Origin: Ferdinandcohnia sp036962685
GTDB taxonomy: Bacteria; Bacillota; Bacilli; Bacillales; Bacillaceae_L
DNA length: 64,000 nucleotides
Assembly: GCF_036962685.1 (NCBI RefSeq)
Contig: NZ_JBALOP010000018.1
Coordinates: 1 to 64,000 of the forward strand
Reading direction: 5' to 3'
Below the pieces are notes generated by a model that was given only the letters and a program-made list of their open reading frames with translations, was not told where the DNA came from and searched no databases. The position numbers and the translations under genes are program-made. This document shows positions 44,081-52,839 of the stretch, piece after piece (the first letter of the stretch is position 1; each line of letters starts with the position of its first letter).

Positions 44081-44134
44081 AATAAATTCCTCCAATTTTT
44101 TGTAATTTAACGGGTAAACCCGTTTTTTGCATAT

Positions 44135-44430
44135 AAAAAAACCACGTCATTATCTAATACGATAAGGACGTGGTTTATCTCACGTGGTACCACCTTAATT
44201 CACCGTTTGCTCACACAAACAGTCTCAACAAGTACGAGGGTCTAGATAGCCCGTATACTGTGGTATTGATAACGAGTACCAAATCTCGTCGGAACCTACT
44301 CATAACCATGTTACTTTCAGCACGAAACTCAGAGGCCATTGTTCAGATTCGTATTTTTGCTTCTTTTCAGCTACCGAAGCTCTCTGTGTAAAATAGCTAA
44401 ACCCTACTTTTTCTCTTCATCGTCTTTACT
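44135..44430 (-). promoter_or_regulatory. T-box leader, methionine specific
   Basis: Minus strand. T-box motif AAGGTGGTACCACGTG at 44182-44197 and terminator ACCACGTCCTTATC / GATAATGACGTGGT with T tail at 44135-44175. The specifier region GAACAATGGCCTC places AUG at 44337-44339, by alignment to the Tyr T-box in this window (both end TGAG). It controls the SAM hydrolase-ECF operon. The specifier is an alignment inference; AAU would be the alternative. Confidence 0.86.
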
Positions 44431-44471
44431 TAAGGAAATAATAATTATTAAGTTTTTTAATATTGATGATT

Positions 44472-44500
44472 ATTATATAGGAATCAATTTTTAAATACAA
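44472..44500 (-). promoter_or_regulatory. Promoter of the methionine T-box operon
   Basis: Minus strand TTGTAT, 17-nt spacer and TATAAT, about 45 bp upstream of the T-box stem I. Confidence 0.7.
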
Positions 44501-44520
44501 GCTAAATTTTCAAAAAATTT

Positions 44521-45711
44521 TTATATTTCTCTTAGCGCTTGCTGTATATCCGCCTTCAAGTCCTCAATATGCTCTAACCCTACAGAATAGCGGACAAAAT
44601 TCGCAGGGATTCCTGCTGTCTTCATCTGTTCTTCATTCATAGACCCTTCCCACATCGCCGCGGTATGAACAACTAATGAATCTATTCCGCCTAGGCTCAC
44701 TGCATTTGTTGAAAGCTGCAAGGCCGATACAAATCTTTGTGTTGCCGCATAGTCTCCCTTTATCGCAAACGCAATCACAGCCCCGAAGCCCTTCATTTGT
44801 TTTTTTGCGAGCTCGTGCTGAGGATGACTCGAAAGACCTGGATAATGCACTTTTTCAATTTGAGGTTGTTCCTCTAAAAATTCAGCTAAAGCTAATGCGT
44901 TCGAATTGATGCGTTCCATCCTTAATGGAAGCGTCCTTAGACCCCTTAACAATAACCACGCATCCATCGGTGACAGAACTGAACCTATAGATGTATGTGT
45001 GTCCCAAATCTTTTCTGCAAGTTCAAAGCTTGTACAAATGACACCAGCTGTTATATCGTGATGTCCACCAAGGTACTTTGTTGCGCTATGTACGACGACA
45101 TCAACACCGACATCATGTGGTCGTTGATTAAGTGGTGAAGCAAATGTGTTGTCTGCTACCACAATAATCTCATGCTTCTTTGCTAATTTTACAACTGCCT
45201 CAAGGTCGGTTATAACCATAGTTGGATTCGCTGGGGTTTCAAGCATAATCAGCTTTGTATTTGGTCGAATTGCCTCTTCAAATGCCGAAATATCAGCCTG
45301 CTCCACTACTGTTACATCAACACCGAAGCGTGGAAGCATTTCATCCATGATTTTCGCCGTACTCATATAGTGTCTTGTTTGTGCAATGACATGGTCCCCA
45401 GAAGAAACTAATGCTAGGATTGTTGATGAAATAGCTCCCATACCTGACCCTGTTACTAGTGCTGTTTCAGTCCCTTCTAGATCTGCCATTATTTTATTTA
45501 CTCGCTCATGAAGTGGATTTCCATAACGAGTATAGTAGCTAGGGTGAAGAGGTGTCCCGGCCATTTCAGCAAAGTCAGCTGAATCCTCTGCTCTAAAGGT
45601 GGATGAATAATAAATAGCTGGTGAAACGCTCTTCTCCTTCTTTGCCCATTCGTGATCGCCATGTAAGACAAGTGTTTCATTATTAATGATTTGTGGTTTT
45701 TTAGTATTCAT
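44521..45711 (-). CDS. PLP-dependent trans-sulfuration enzyme (Cys/Met metabolism family)
   Basis: 396 residues. The PLP lysine is in VVHSATKYLGGHHD (about residue 210), and TRYGNPLHERV, GSGMGAISST and VVVADNTFASPLNQRP are typical of cystathionine gamma-synthase, cystathionine lyase and methionine gamma-lyase. Sequence alone does not separate these. It lies immediately upstream of the Met T-box operon in the same orientation but has its own start region and no T-box of its own. Confidence 0.88.
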   Translation of the reverse strand: MNTKKPQIINNETLVLHGDHEWAKKEKSVSPAIYYSSTFRAEDSADFAEMAGTPLHPSYYTRYGNPLHERVNKIMADLEGTETALVTGSGMGAISSTILALVSSGDHVIAQTRHYMSTAKIMDEMLPRFGVDVTVVEQADISAFEEAIRPNTKLIMLETPANPTMVITDLEAVVKLAKKHEIIVVADNTFASPLNQRPHDVGVDVVVHSATKYLGGHHDITAGVICTSFELAEKIWDTHTSIGSVLSPMDAWLLLRGLRTLPLRMERINSNALALAEFLEEQPQIEKVHYPGLSSHPQHELAKKQMKGFGAVIAFAIKGDYAATQRFVSALQLSTNAVSLGGIDSLVVHTAAMWEGSMNEEQMKTAGIPANFVRYSVGLEHIEDLKADIQQALREI

Positions 45712-45793
45712 CTTATATTTAATGACTCCTTCATTTTTATATAATTCTATATTTTTAGTATTTTAATTTCAATGAATATCCCTTTTTAGTGAA

Positions 45794-45826
45794 AAAGCGT
45801 CTACCCCTATCCTGAGGGTAGACGCT
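45794..45826 (-). terminator. Terminator after cls
   Basis: Minus-strand stem AGCGTCTACCC / GGGTAGACGCT followed by TTTTC. Confidence 0.88.
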
Positions 45827-45911
45827 GCTTGAAAAGTTTTGTATATAGGAAAAAAATCGATACAACTTACTAAACATGACATTTTTGTAAGCCTCACCGA
45901 CCTTTTGTCAA

Positions 45912-47366
45912 CTATAAAATTGGGGATAAAAGTCTAGAAATCGATTCCTTGAACTTTATGTAAGCTCCTCTTTTTTCGTATTCTTCATATGTTAATAGTT
46001 TGGATAGCTTGATATCCTCTTTGAAAATATTTGTTAGTTCTTTTGAGACATTCCCATCATATAAAAATGCATTCACTTCAAAATTAAGTCGGAAACTCCT
46101 TACATCAATATTTGCTGTACCGACTGATGAAATTTCCTCGTCGACCACAAGTGTTTTGGAATGGATAAAGCCATTACTGTAAATATAGACCTTCGCTCCA
46201 ACAGGAAGCAATTCTCCAATATGTGAAAGTGTCGCCCAGTAGACGAATGGATGATCCGGTTTATCCGGAATCATGATCTTCACTTCCACTCCAGAAAGAC
46301 ATGCTACACGTAACGCGTCAAGTAAACTTTTATCGGGAATAAAATAAGGCGTCTGCATATAAATCGATTTTTTTGCCGAGTAAATCATTTTGATATACGC
46401 ATTCTTAATTTCCTCAAATTCTGAGTCAGGGCCACTTGACACAATTTGAATTCCAACATTGCCAAGTCTGTCATTTTCAATTGGAAATAGCTCTGGATCA
46501 TACATAATATCAAAATCACGTGACGCTTGATTCCAATCTAAAATAAAACGAACCTGCAACGTATCTACAGCTGTACCCCGTATGCGCAAATGAGTATCTC
46601 GCCAATATCCAAACCTCGAATTCAAGCCGAGGTACTCATCCCCCACATTAAAGCCACCTACATATCCAACCTTTCCATCGATAATGACTAATTTGCGATG
46701 GTTTCGGAAGTTCATCCGCAAATTGATAAACCTTAGTTTCGAAGGAAAAAAAACCTCAACCAAGCCACCCGCTTCACGGAATTCTTTGAAAAACCGTTTC
46801 GTTAATGTTCTAGAACCTAACTCATCATAAAGCACCCGGACCCTAACGCCTTCTTTTACCTTCCTTGTTAAATGGGACATTAATTTACGACCTAGGTTAT
46901 CATTTTTAATAATATAGTATTGCAAGTGAATAGATTCCTTTGCTGCTTCAATGTCTAGAAATAAGCGTCTATATTTCTCCTGCCCATCTGTAAAAACTTC
47001 AACTGCATTATTTCTCGTAAACAAGGAATGGGCATTCATAAGGTTCATATATATGAGATCTTGATTATCCTGTGTGATCCGATTGCTAAAGAGGAATTTT
47101 TGTGTTCTTAGTAGCTCCTTTTGCTTATCTAAAACTTCTTCAATCCCGCTCTTTTTTAAATCATCCCATTGAAAAAGATGGTCGCGAGTTAAATTTCGGC
47201 CTAATAGCATATACAATATAAACCCAGCTACAGGAATAAAGAAAAGGACTAGCAACCAAGCCCAAGTCGAACTAGCATCTCTTCGTTCACGAAAGATGAC
47301 AACCACGGCAAATACAATGTTTAAGACCATAACCAACCCTAATAATAACGAAGTAATATTTACCAT
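45912..47366 (-). CDS. cls: Cardiolipin synthase
   Basis: 484 residues. Two N-terminal membrane segments are followed by two phospholipase-D motifs, HRKLVIIDGKVGYVGGFN (about 220) and HSKTLVVDEEISSVGTANID (about 397). It condenses two phosphatidylglycerols to cardiolipin at the membrane. Bacillus genomes carry several paralogues (ClsA, YwjE, YwiE); this one cannot be assigned among them from sequence context. Confidence 0.93.
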   Translation of the reverse strand: MVNITSLLLGLVMVLNIVFAVVVIFRERRDASSTWAWLLVLFFIPVAGFILYMLLGRNLTRDHLFQWDDLKKSGIEEVLDKQKELLRTQKFLFSNRITQDNQDLIYMNLMNAHSLFTRNNAVEVFTDGQEKYRRLFLDIEAAKESIHLQYYIIKNDNLGRKLMSHLTRKVKEGVRVRVLYDELGSRTLTKRFFKEFREAGGLVEVFFPSKLRFINLRMNFRNHRKLVIIDGKVGYVGGFNVGDEYLGLNSRFGYWRDTHLRIRGTAVDTLQVRFILDWNQASRDFDIMYDPELFPIENDRLGNVGIQIVSSGPDSEFEEIKNAYIKMIYSAKKSIYMQTPYFIPDKSLLDALRVACLSGVEVKIMIPDKPDHPFVYWATLSHIGELLPVGAKVYIYSNGFIHSKTLVVDEEISSVGTANIDVRSFRLNFEVNAFLYDGNVSKELTNIFKEDIKLSKLLTYEEYEKRGAYIKFKESISRLLSPIL

Positions 47367-47547
47367 AATTCCCCTCTCTCACCCGATTCTTTCTACATAA
47401 CAATATACTATATTTCAGAATGTTTATAAAACGATTAGCTACATACACGATTATCTGAGCTCAGCTGAATCCTCTTATGGTTTTTATGTAAGTTCTATAA
47501 ATTTTATTTTGATTCTATGGTTTTTAGCATAATAAAATCTTTTTAGA

Positions 47548-47584
47548 GTAAGAAACCCGGCTGTTTCGAATAGCCAGGTTCTTA
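47548..47584 (-). terminator. Terminator after the metallo-beta-lactamase gene
   Basis: Minus-strand stem AAGAACC.GGCT / AGCC.GGTTTCTT just past the stop codon. Confidence 0.7.
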
Positions 47585-47585
47585 C

Positions 47586-48443
47586 CTAATGAATATTTTT
47601 ATCTACATACCGACCATAGTCCGGGATTGCAATTTGATCAAAGTCCCTTACCAATCTAGTTAAGGATTCCTCTAACAGTTCACCCGTTATCGGCAAACCA
47701 TGCCCCGTAACAGCGACACTTGGCTTAAGCGCCGCCAATGTTTCAACGGACTTTTTCGCGGCCTGCCAATCAGTTGTTAAATACCTTGGTGGGCCACTGA
47801 TTTCCAGTTCCTGCGTCATCACCTTATATAGATACTCTTGCTTAACAGTCACAAACGCATCCCCAACGATAAGAGCACGATCCGTTTCACGGAAAAAGGA
47901 TACATGCCCGGGCGCATGTCCCGGTGTATGGAGCCAACGGAATTCTGGTAAATGTGGAACTGTACCGTCTGCTGGCAGCTTTTCCACATGGCTTCCTAGC
48001 TGAATGGGCTCATTTGGAAAAAGTGGCGACATTTTCGCAACCATTCCCCCTTCTACTGTCGAGTCAGGTTCAGGATAGCTTTTTTGCCCAGTTAAAAATG
48101 GGATTTCCTGCTCATGTGCATAGACAGGTACATCCCAACGGTCAATTAATTCAATAATTGCACCAACATGATCAAAATGGCCATGCGTTAACAAAATAGC
48201 CTTCGGGCAACTTCCCTTTCCAAAGCGTTCCTCACAAACAGTAATTATTTCTTCTGCAGAGCCTGGCATTCCTGCGTCTACAATAACAAATTCGGATGAA
48301 CCAGGATTGCCAACCAACACAAAATTTACGATTTGGATGGTGTGAAAATAAAGAGCTGGCAGCACCTGCATCCCAATTCCACTGCCAATAGAAGTCGCAG
48401 GAATAAATTTATAATCACTTCCATATTGCATGTCTTTCTCCAT
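47586..48443 (-). CDS. Metallo-beta-lactamase fold hydrolase
   Basis: 285 residues. The zinc motif ILLTHGHFDHVGAI is near residue 85, HTPGHAPGHVSFF near 170 and GDAFVT follows. The glyoxalase II/YobT-like group includes hydroxyacylglutathione hydrolases and thioesterases. The substrate is unknown. The ATG at 48443 has AGGAGG six bases upstream. Confidence 0.88.
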   Translation of the reverse strand: MEKDMQYGSDYKFIPATSIGSGIGMQVLPALYFHTIQIVNFVLVGNPGSSEFVIVDAGMPGSAEEIITVCEERFGKGSCPKAILLTHGHFDHVGAIIELIDRWDVPVYAHEQEIPFLTGQKSYPEPDSTVEGGMVAKMSPLFPNEPIQLGSHVEKLPADGTVPHLPEFRWLHTPGHAPGHVSFFRETDRALIVGDAFVTVKQEYLYKVMTQELEISGPPRYLTTDWQAAKKSVETLAALKPSVAVTGHGLPITGELLEESLTRLVRDFDQIAIPDYGRYVDKNIH

Positions 48444-48521
48444 ATAGATCCTCCTAGCACTTTTTACATATTGATAGTGTTTCACAGGACCTAATATTTA
48501 TTTATAGAGGAGGATTACCCA

Positions 48522-48809
48522 TTATTCACCTAGGTTTGACAACCACTGTTTCAGTTTATTTTTTGGATAGTAAATATTTCCGTTTACTACGATATGCGGG
48601 ATATCTGGATGCTCCTTTATTAATTCCTTTGCATCCTCTTTGGAAAGCCCAATATGATAATGAATGTCCTTTTCTTTTATAAGCTCATATAAATCCTCTT
48701 CATCTAGTTTATCCATGACACTCTTCGCTTCAGGATTTTTAAAATTTTTCAAACCATCTCCAATGAAATATCCAGCAACAGCAATTCCAATACCTATAAA
48801 CAAACCCAT
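48522..48809 (-). CDS. Membrane-anchored protein with excisionase-like helix-turn-helix
   Basis: 95 residues. An N-terminal glycine-rich membrane segment (MGLFIGIGIAVAGYFIGDGL) is followed by GLSKEDAKELIKEHPDIPHIVVNGNIYYPKNKLKQWL, the HTH_17/excisionase pattern. The membrane anchor on this fold is unusual; it may have lost DNA binding and act in protein contacts. The ATG has a GGTGG site. No phage genes are near. Confidence 0.75.
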   Translation of the reverse strand: MGLFIGIGIAVAGYFIGDGLKNFKNPEAKSVMDKLDEEDLYELIKEKDIHYHIGLSKEDAKELIKEHPDIPHIVVNGNIYYPKNKLKQWLSNLGE

Positions 48810-48901
48810 TTTTCCACCCACTTCGTTGAAATTTATTGAACACCGAATCCATCTCTCTATTAGATATGTACGTTTAATTTTTTATAAAGTTTCAGATATA
48901 C

Positions 48902-48930
48902 AAAAAGAACCGGCGCTCACCGGTTCCTTC
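48902..48930 (-). terminator. Terminator after the four-helix membrane protein gene
   Basis: Minus-strand stem GAACCGG / CCGGTTC with loop TGAGCG followed by TTTTTG, at the stop codon. Confidence 0.85.
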
Positions 48931-49411
48931 AGTTATGTTTTTTTACTCGTTTTGGATAATGAAAAATCATCCGTAGAATCGTGTAAAATAACAAAATAAA
49001 TACAATTGTATTCACAATCCAATTGGTGCCAATCAATAAATTAGCAACAGCACTAATGATAATAGGTTTTGTTAACGCAAACGCGCACATTTTCCAGAGA
49101 AATTGAAATTTCAGTTGGTGGTGAGTAAACTTACTGACTCCCACCCCTAAACCCGCTAGTACAGATATCACTAAGATTCCTAAAAATAGCATTAAAAATG
49201 GGTAAAAAAGAAGGACCTGGATGATATAAATATTTTGAGGGATATTGCTCTCCTTATAAGAGTCATCCAATAGTAAATTAATTTCAATCGGAAGTGCGAC
49301 GATAAACAATAATAACAGCAGAAAAAGAATCGTATTTCTCATTTCTAGCTTATTTAGCCGCTTCATCGCTTCCTTATTCGGTAATCGCAAACTATCCATA
49401 AATGTCGACAT
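48929..49411 (-). CDS. Hypothetical four-helix membrane protein
   Basis: 160 residues with four predicted membrane segments (ILFLLLLLFIVALPIEINLL, IYIIQVLLFYPFLMLFLGILVI, LWKMCAFALTKPIIISAVA, IVNTIVFILLFYTILRM). It resembles the Yip1/DUF1189-like layout but I do not assign it with confidence. The start is uncertain, as ATG codons at 49411 and 49396 are both possible with weak ribosome sites. Confidence 0.65.
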   Translation of the reverse strand: MSTFMDSLRLPNKEAMKRLNKLEMRNTILFLLLLLFIVALPIEINLLLDDSYKESNIPQNIYIIQVLLFYPFLMLFLGILVISVLAGLGVGVSKFTHHQLKFQFLWKMCAFALTKPIIISAVANLLIGTNWIVNTIVFILLFYTILRMIFHYPKRVKKHN

Positions 49412-49462
49412 GAGTTTCACATAAAGCCACTCGCTTCGTTTAAAAATGGTTCAAAATATAAA

Positions 49463-49489
49463 GATACCTTTTTCGTAAAAAAAGGTATC
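49463..49489 (-). terminator. Terminator after the flavin reductase gene
   Basis: Minus-strand stem GATACCTTTTT / AAAAAGGTATC with a short loop, downstream of the flavin reductase gene. Confidence 0.8.
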
Positions 49490-49497
49490 CGTCGAAA

Positions 49498-49992
49498 TTA
49501 CTTATAAAATTCGTCAGGAATATTGCCGAATTTGCGGTTGTGATAAAGTAGTGGCGGCTTACTGTTGTTTTCAATCTCAACCACTTCACCAATTAAAATT
49601 GTATGGTCACCTGCTTCAACCGTCTTAAAGGTTTTGCAGTGTAAAACTCCTGCAGTTTCCTTCAAGATTGGAAGATTGTTACTAGACATCTCCCATTCAC
49701 AATTCGCAAATCGATCTGTTCCCTTGCTTGCAAAAAGGGCACAAATATCCCCTTGGTCACCAGCTAGTACATGTACCGCAAATTTATCTGTTTTTGTAAA
49801 AATATCGTAAGTTGATACTCTTTTATCAATAGACCATAAAATCAATAATGGATCCAATGAAACAGAGGCAAATGAGTTTACCGTAAGACCAAGTGGAACT
49901 CCATTTTCGTCAGTCGTTGTAACAACCGTTACACCCGTCGGATAGTTCCCCATGACGTCTTTAAAAGTCTGTACTTTTGTTTGATTATCCAA
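49498..49992 (-). CDS. Flavin reductase family protein
   Basis: 164 residues of the DIM6/NTAB flavin reductase fold: MGNYPTGVTVVTTTDENGVPLGLTVNSFASVSLDPLLI and the HTILIGEVVEIE strand. These proteins supply reduced FMN or FAD to a two-component monooxygenase or act as simple NAD(P)H:flavin reductases. No monooxygenase is adjacent, so the partner is unknown. Well-placed AGGTGT site and ATG. Confidence 0.88.
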   Translation of the reverse strand: MDNQTKVQTFKDVMGNYPTGVTVVTTTDENGVPLGLTVNSFASVSLDPLLILWSIDKRVSTYDIFTKTDKFAVHVLAGDQGDICALFASKGTDRFANCEWEMSSNNLPILKETAGVLHCKTFKTVEAGDHTILIGEVVEIENNSKPPLLYHNRKFGNIPDEFYK

Positions 49993-50123
49993 TATTCACA
50001 CACCTTTCTACACGATGAAAACCTTACTGCTATTTTGAAATTTTTTTCAATTTTAGCTTAAATTATATGATTATTTTAACTATATCATGATTGCTTTAAC
50101 AATTCTAATCGTACGACTTGCTT

Positions 50124-50969
50124 TTAACACCTATAGATATTCTCTTGGCGGATCCATTTCGTAGCAACCCATTTTTCACCCTCAGATACCGGAATACTTG
50201 AGTGCAGTGACATACGGTCTACCTCGCCTTTGCTATTCCCATACTGAAAATACACGGCTGACCCTTTCTTCGGAACAATCGAAACGCCCGCTTTCGGAAA
50301 AACAGTTTCTCCCCCAGCAGGTACATCATTTAAATAGATAAGGAACGTACCGACCCGCTGACCACCTTTTTCAAAGTCTACTTTACTAGGTGGAAAATAA
50401 TCAAAATGGCTTTTATATTCCTCGCCAATGCCATAATTCAATACCTGGAGGTCTTCCCCATTTTCAACAGGAAACTCTGTTAATTCTGAGATTCTCATTT
50501 CTATCTTTTTGATAAACTCATTTTCTCTTAAATAAAAAGACATTCCTTTACTTGTTCGACCGGTTGCTGCTTTTTCTTCACCAGTTTTCGGGTCAATGAC
50601 CGTTGAAGGCTTAAGACGGTTTCGTGACAATTCAATCAACTGATCGCATTCCTCATAACTTAAGAAATTATCTAAATGCATGATAAACGGTTTCTCTACC
50701 TTTGATAAAACCTTTATTTCTCGTTCACTTGTTCGTAAGATACTTCCCTTCTTCGCAATTTCGGGCTGTTCATATTCATATGGAGCTTGTACACTTGGTG
50801 TGTCTATCGGTTTATTTCCAACAATTCGAAACAGAGTTGTATAAGAGAGTCTAGGGTCATAGCCTTTTCGAATCATTGCATCTACAATTGCCTCAGGGTT
50901 CACGCCACTGTTTAGAGTTTTAATAATCCAATCCATAAGTGCAGCTGGAATTTGCTTCACTTTCTCCAT
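50124..50969 (-). CDS. 2-oxoglutarate/Fe(II) prolyl 4-hydroxylase-like protein
   Basis: 281 residues. The double-stranded beta-helix iron motif is visible as HFDYFPPS (H-x-D, about residue 190) and SLHSSIPV with the 2-oxoglutarate lysine in EKWVATKWIRQ. NYGIGEEYKSHFDYF, GGQRVGTFLIYLNDVPAGGETVFP match bacterial P4H as in Bacillus anthracis, which hydroxylates proline in a target such as EF-Tu or collagen-like proteins. An extra 80-residue N-terminal part may recognise the substrate. The substrate is unknown. Confidence 0.9.
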   Translation of the reverse strand: MEKVKQIPAALMDWIIKTLNSGVNPEAIVDAMIRKGYDPRLSYTTLFRIVGNKPIDTPSVQAPYEYEQPEIAKKGSILRTSEREIKVLSKVEKPFIMHLDNFLSYEECDQLIELSRNRLKPSTVIDPKTGEEKAATGRTSKGMSFYLRENEFIKKIEMRISELTEFPVENGEDLQVLNYGIGEEYKSHFDYFPPSKVDFEKGGQRVGTFLIYLNDVPAGGETVFPKAGVSIVPKKGSAVYFQYGNSKGEVDRMSLHSSIPVSEGEKWVATKWIRQENIYRC

Positions 50970-51129
50970 TTCTCCCTCTCCTTTTGGGACGGGTACCTGT
51001 CCCTCTGTCCCGAGCCCTTATTTTCTAGAAAGTAATCCCTTACATAACATTGTAATATATTCAAGTAAAATTGTGGAAGCAATTACTATTTTCCAGGGAT
51101 TGCCCTTTTGGGAATTGCCATGTTTTGGA

Positions 51130-51163
51130 CAAAAATAAAAGTAACCACGGATTGCAGTTACTT
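51130..51163 (-). terminator. Terminator after the ferredoxin gene
   Basis: Minus-strand stem AAGTAACTGCAA / GTGGTTACTTTTATTTTT. Confidence 0.75.
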
Positions 51164-51195
51164 AATAGGGTTTGGTGTTCTTTATGTATGTGGCT

Positions 51196-51432
51196 TTAGA
51201 TTCCGAAAAAGTCTCTTGCTAAGTCAACAGATGCAAGCTCATCATCAGGTACTTCGTTCTCGTGATAAATAGCATCTACTGGGCAAACTGATACGCAGGC
51301 ACCACAGTCAATGCAAATATCTGGATTAATGTAATACTGATTATCGCCTGGCTCAATACACTCGACAGGACACACCTCTACACATTCTGCTGCTTTCTCC
51401 GCCCCGCATGGAGACGTAATTACATATGCCAC
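51196..51432 (-). CDS. 2[4Fe-4S]-type ferredoxin
   Basis: 78 residues. Eight cysteines appear at about 9, 17, 21, 25 and 40, 43, 46, 50; the second set is the classic CIDCGACVSVCP. The first set (C9, C17, C21, C25) is spaced more widely, as in Allochromatium/YfhL-type ferredoxins. It carries single electrons in the cytoplasm; the partner is unknown. The ATG has a GGGGGG site. Strongly acidic tail (NEVPDDELASVDLARDF). Confidence 0.92.
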   Translation of the reverse strand: MAYVITSPCGAEKAAECVEVCPVECIEPGDNQYYINPDICIDCGACVSVCPVDAIYHENEVPDDELASVDLARDFFGI

Positions 51433-51587
51433 CTTTTTCCCCCCTAATTTGATAGCCTCCTAGTTGACTAGAAGTCTTCCATATTTACTACACCCTATGT
51501 TGCCTGATTGGGATGTATTCCGGATATTGGGAATTAGTTTGAGAGGGATGGGAGGCTTGTTGGCATTCGGGCATAATTTTTCTTGTA

Positions 51588-51943
51588 GTGTTTGGAACAG
51601 GCTTGCTTTCTGACAAAAACTACTCGTTTTACTTCTTGATCTGTCCGAATCAGCACTTCATTGGGACTCACCACGGCTGCTTTCCACCTTGTTCTGTCAG
51701 AATCAACACTTCATTCCGACTCAACCTACACACTTTACTGCTTGCTTTGTCCGAATCAACACATCATTCCGACACAACCATACCGCTATCTTGCTTGTTC
51801 TGTCAGAATCAACAATTCATTCCGACTCAACCTACTCACTTTACTGCCTGCTCTGNNNNNNNNNNNNNNNNNNNNNNNNNNNNNGCCTGCTCTGTCCGAA
51901 TCAGAGCTTTATTCGGACAATCACCTGCGGGATTCCTTTAGTC
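51588..51943. repeat. Tandem repeat, 53-bp unit, at least five copies (with gap)
   Basis: CTGTCCGAATC-like starts at 51641, 51694, 51747, 51800 and 51853, an exact 53-bp period, then 51892 after the 29-N gap (51856-51884). Units read CTGTC(C/A)GAATCAACACTTCATTCCGACTCAACC. The gap is 14 bases shorter than a full unit would need, so its length is probably only an estimate. It fills most of the ferredoxin-MerR region, where no gene is supported. Confidence 0.85.
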
Positions 51944-51955
51944 CTGTCCCAATAC

Positions 51956-51994
51956 ACAAAAAAAGGGGCAAGACCCATAGGATCTCACCCCATT
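51956..51994 (-). terminator. Terminator after the TipAS-type MerR gene
   Basis: Minus-strand stem GGGGTGAGATCC / GGTCTTGCCCC followed by seven T residues. Confidence 0.85.
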
Positions 51995-51998
51995 AACT

Positions 51999-52766
51999 TT
52001 ATTCACTCTTTTGCCCTGTATACACATGTATCGCATCTCTCAAAAACTCTGCGGTTCCTGGCTGTTCTTTGTCGTAATACGCTGTGAATCTCTCGTCGTC
52101 AACATACATTTGCGCTAACCCCGCATGTGCCTCTTTATTATAACTTGGCCAGTAAAACATGAGCCACTGCTTGTGCATTTCAGCTGCTTTTTGTGCTAAC
52201 TCGCCTGCTGGGTCACCTGTCTTCATCGCTTCCCGTAAGGTATCCTTCAAATCTTCACCAAGACGTGTCACCGCATCATGGTCCTCTTTTGACATGTTCA
52301 TAAATTTCTCATTTGATTGTTTGACTGTTTCCTCGCCATATTTTTCACGGATTTCTTTTCCGTATTTTTTCTCATTTTCTTCAATGGCTTGCTTTTTAAA
52401 GCCTTCAAATTTTTCTTGGTCGGACATGGTTATTCTCCCTTCTTTTTGCGCAATGGTTTTTTCGACATTGGCAATTAATCGATCTATTTGTTTCCGTTTA
52501 TCAAGGAGCTGCTCCCGATGTTCTTTTAATGCTATAGATTCATCAAAGGCAGGATTTGTCATGATTTGTTTAATATCAGTTAGATTGACTCCGAGCTCAC
52601 GGTAAAAAAGGATTTGCTGGAGACGATTGACTTCGTCTTGGCCATAGATTCGATATCCTGATGAATTGATTCTTGCCGGCTTAAGAATCTCAATTTCATC
52701 GTAATATCGAAGCGTTCTAGTGCTTACCCCTGCTAGTTTCGCTAACTTTTGAACCGTGTATTCCAT
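51999..52766 (-). CDS. MerR-family regulator with TipAS antibiotic-recognition domain
   Basis: 255 residues. An N-terminal MerR helix-turn-helix (YTVQKLAKLAGVSTRTLRYYDEIEILKPARIN) and dimer helix lead to a TipAS domain from about residue 135, with KYGEETVKQSNEKFMNM and HKQWLMFYWPSYNKEAHAGLAQMYVDDERF. TipAS binds thiopeptide-like compounds covalently in Streptomyces; here the ligand is unknown. The RND pump is on the other side of a repeat but in the same direction. Start ATG after GGGGTGATGAG. Confidence 0.9.
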   Translation of the reverse strand: MEYTVQKLAKLAGVSTRTLRYYDEIEILKPARINSSGYRIYGQDEVNRLQQILFYRELGVNLTDIKQIMTNPAFDESIALKEHREQLLDKRKQIDRLIANVEKTIAQKEGRITMSDQEKFEGFKKQAIEENEKKYGKEIREKYGEETVKQSNEKFMNMSKEDHDAVTRLGEDLKDTLREAMKTGDPAGELAQKAAEMHKQWLMFYWPSYNKEAHAGLAQMYVDDERFTAYYDKEQPGTAEFLRDAIHVYTGQKSE

Positions 52767-52839
52767 CTCATCACCCCCTGATATTTTTACTTTACACCTT
52801 AACGTAACGTCAAGGTCAACACATGATCCAAAATTTTTT

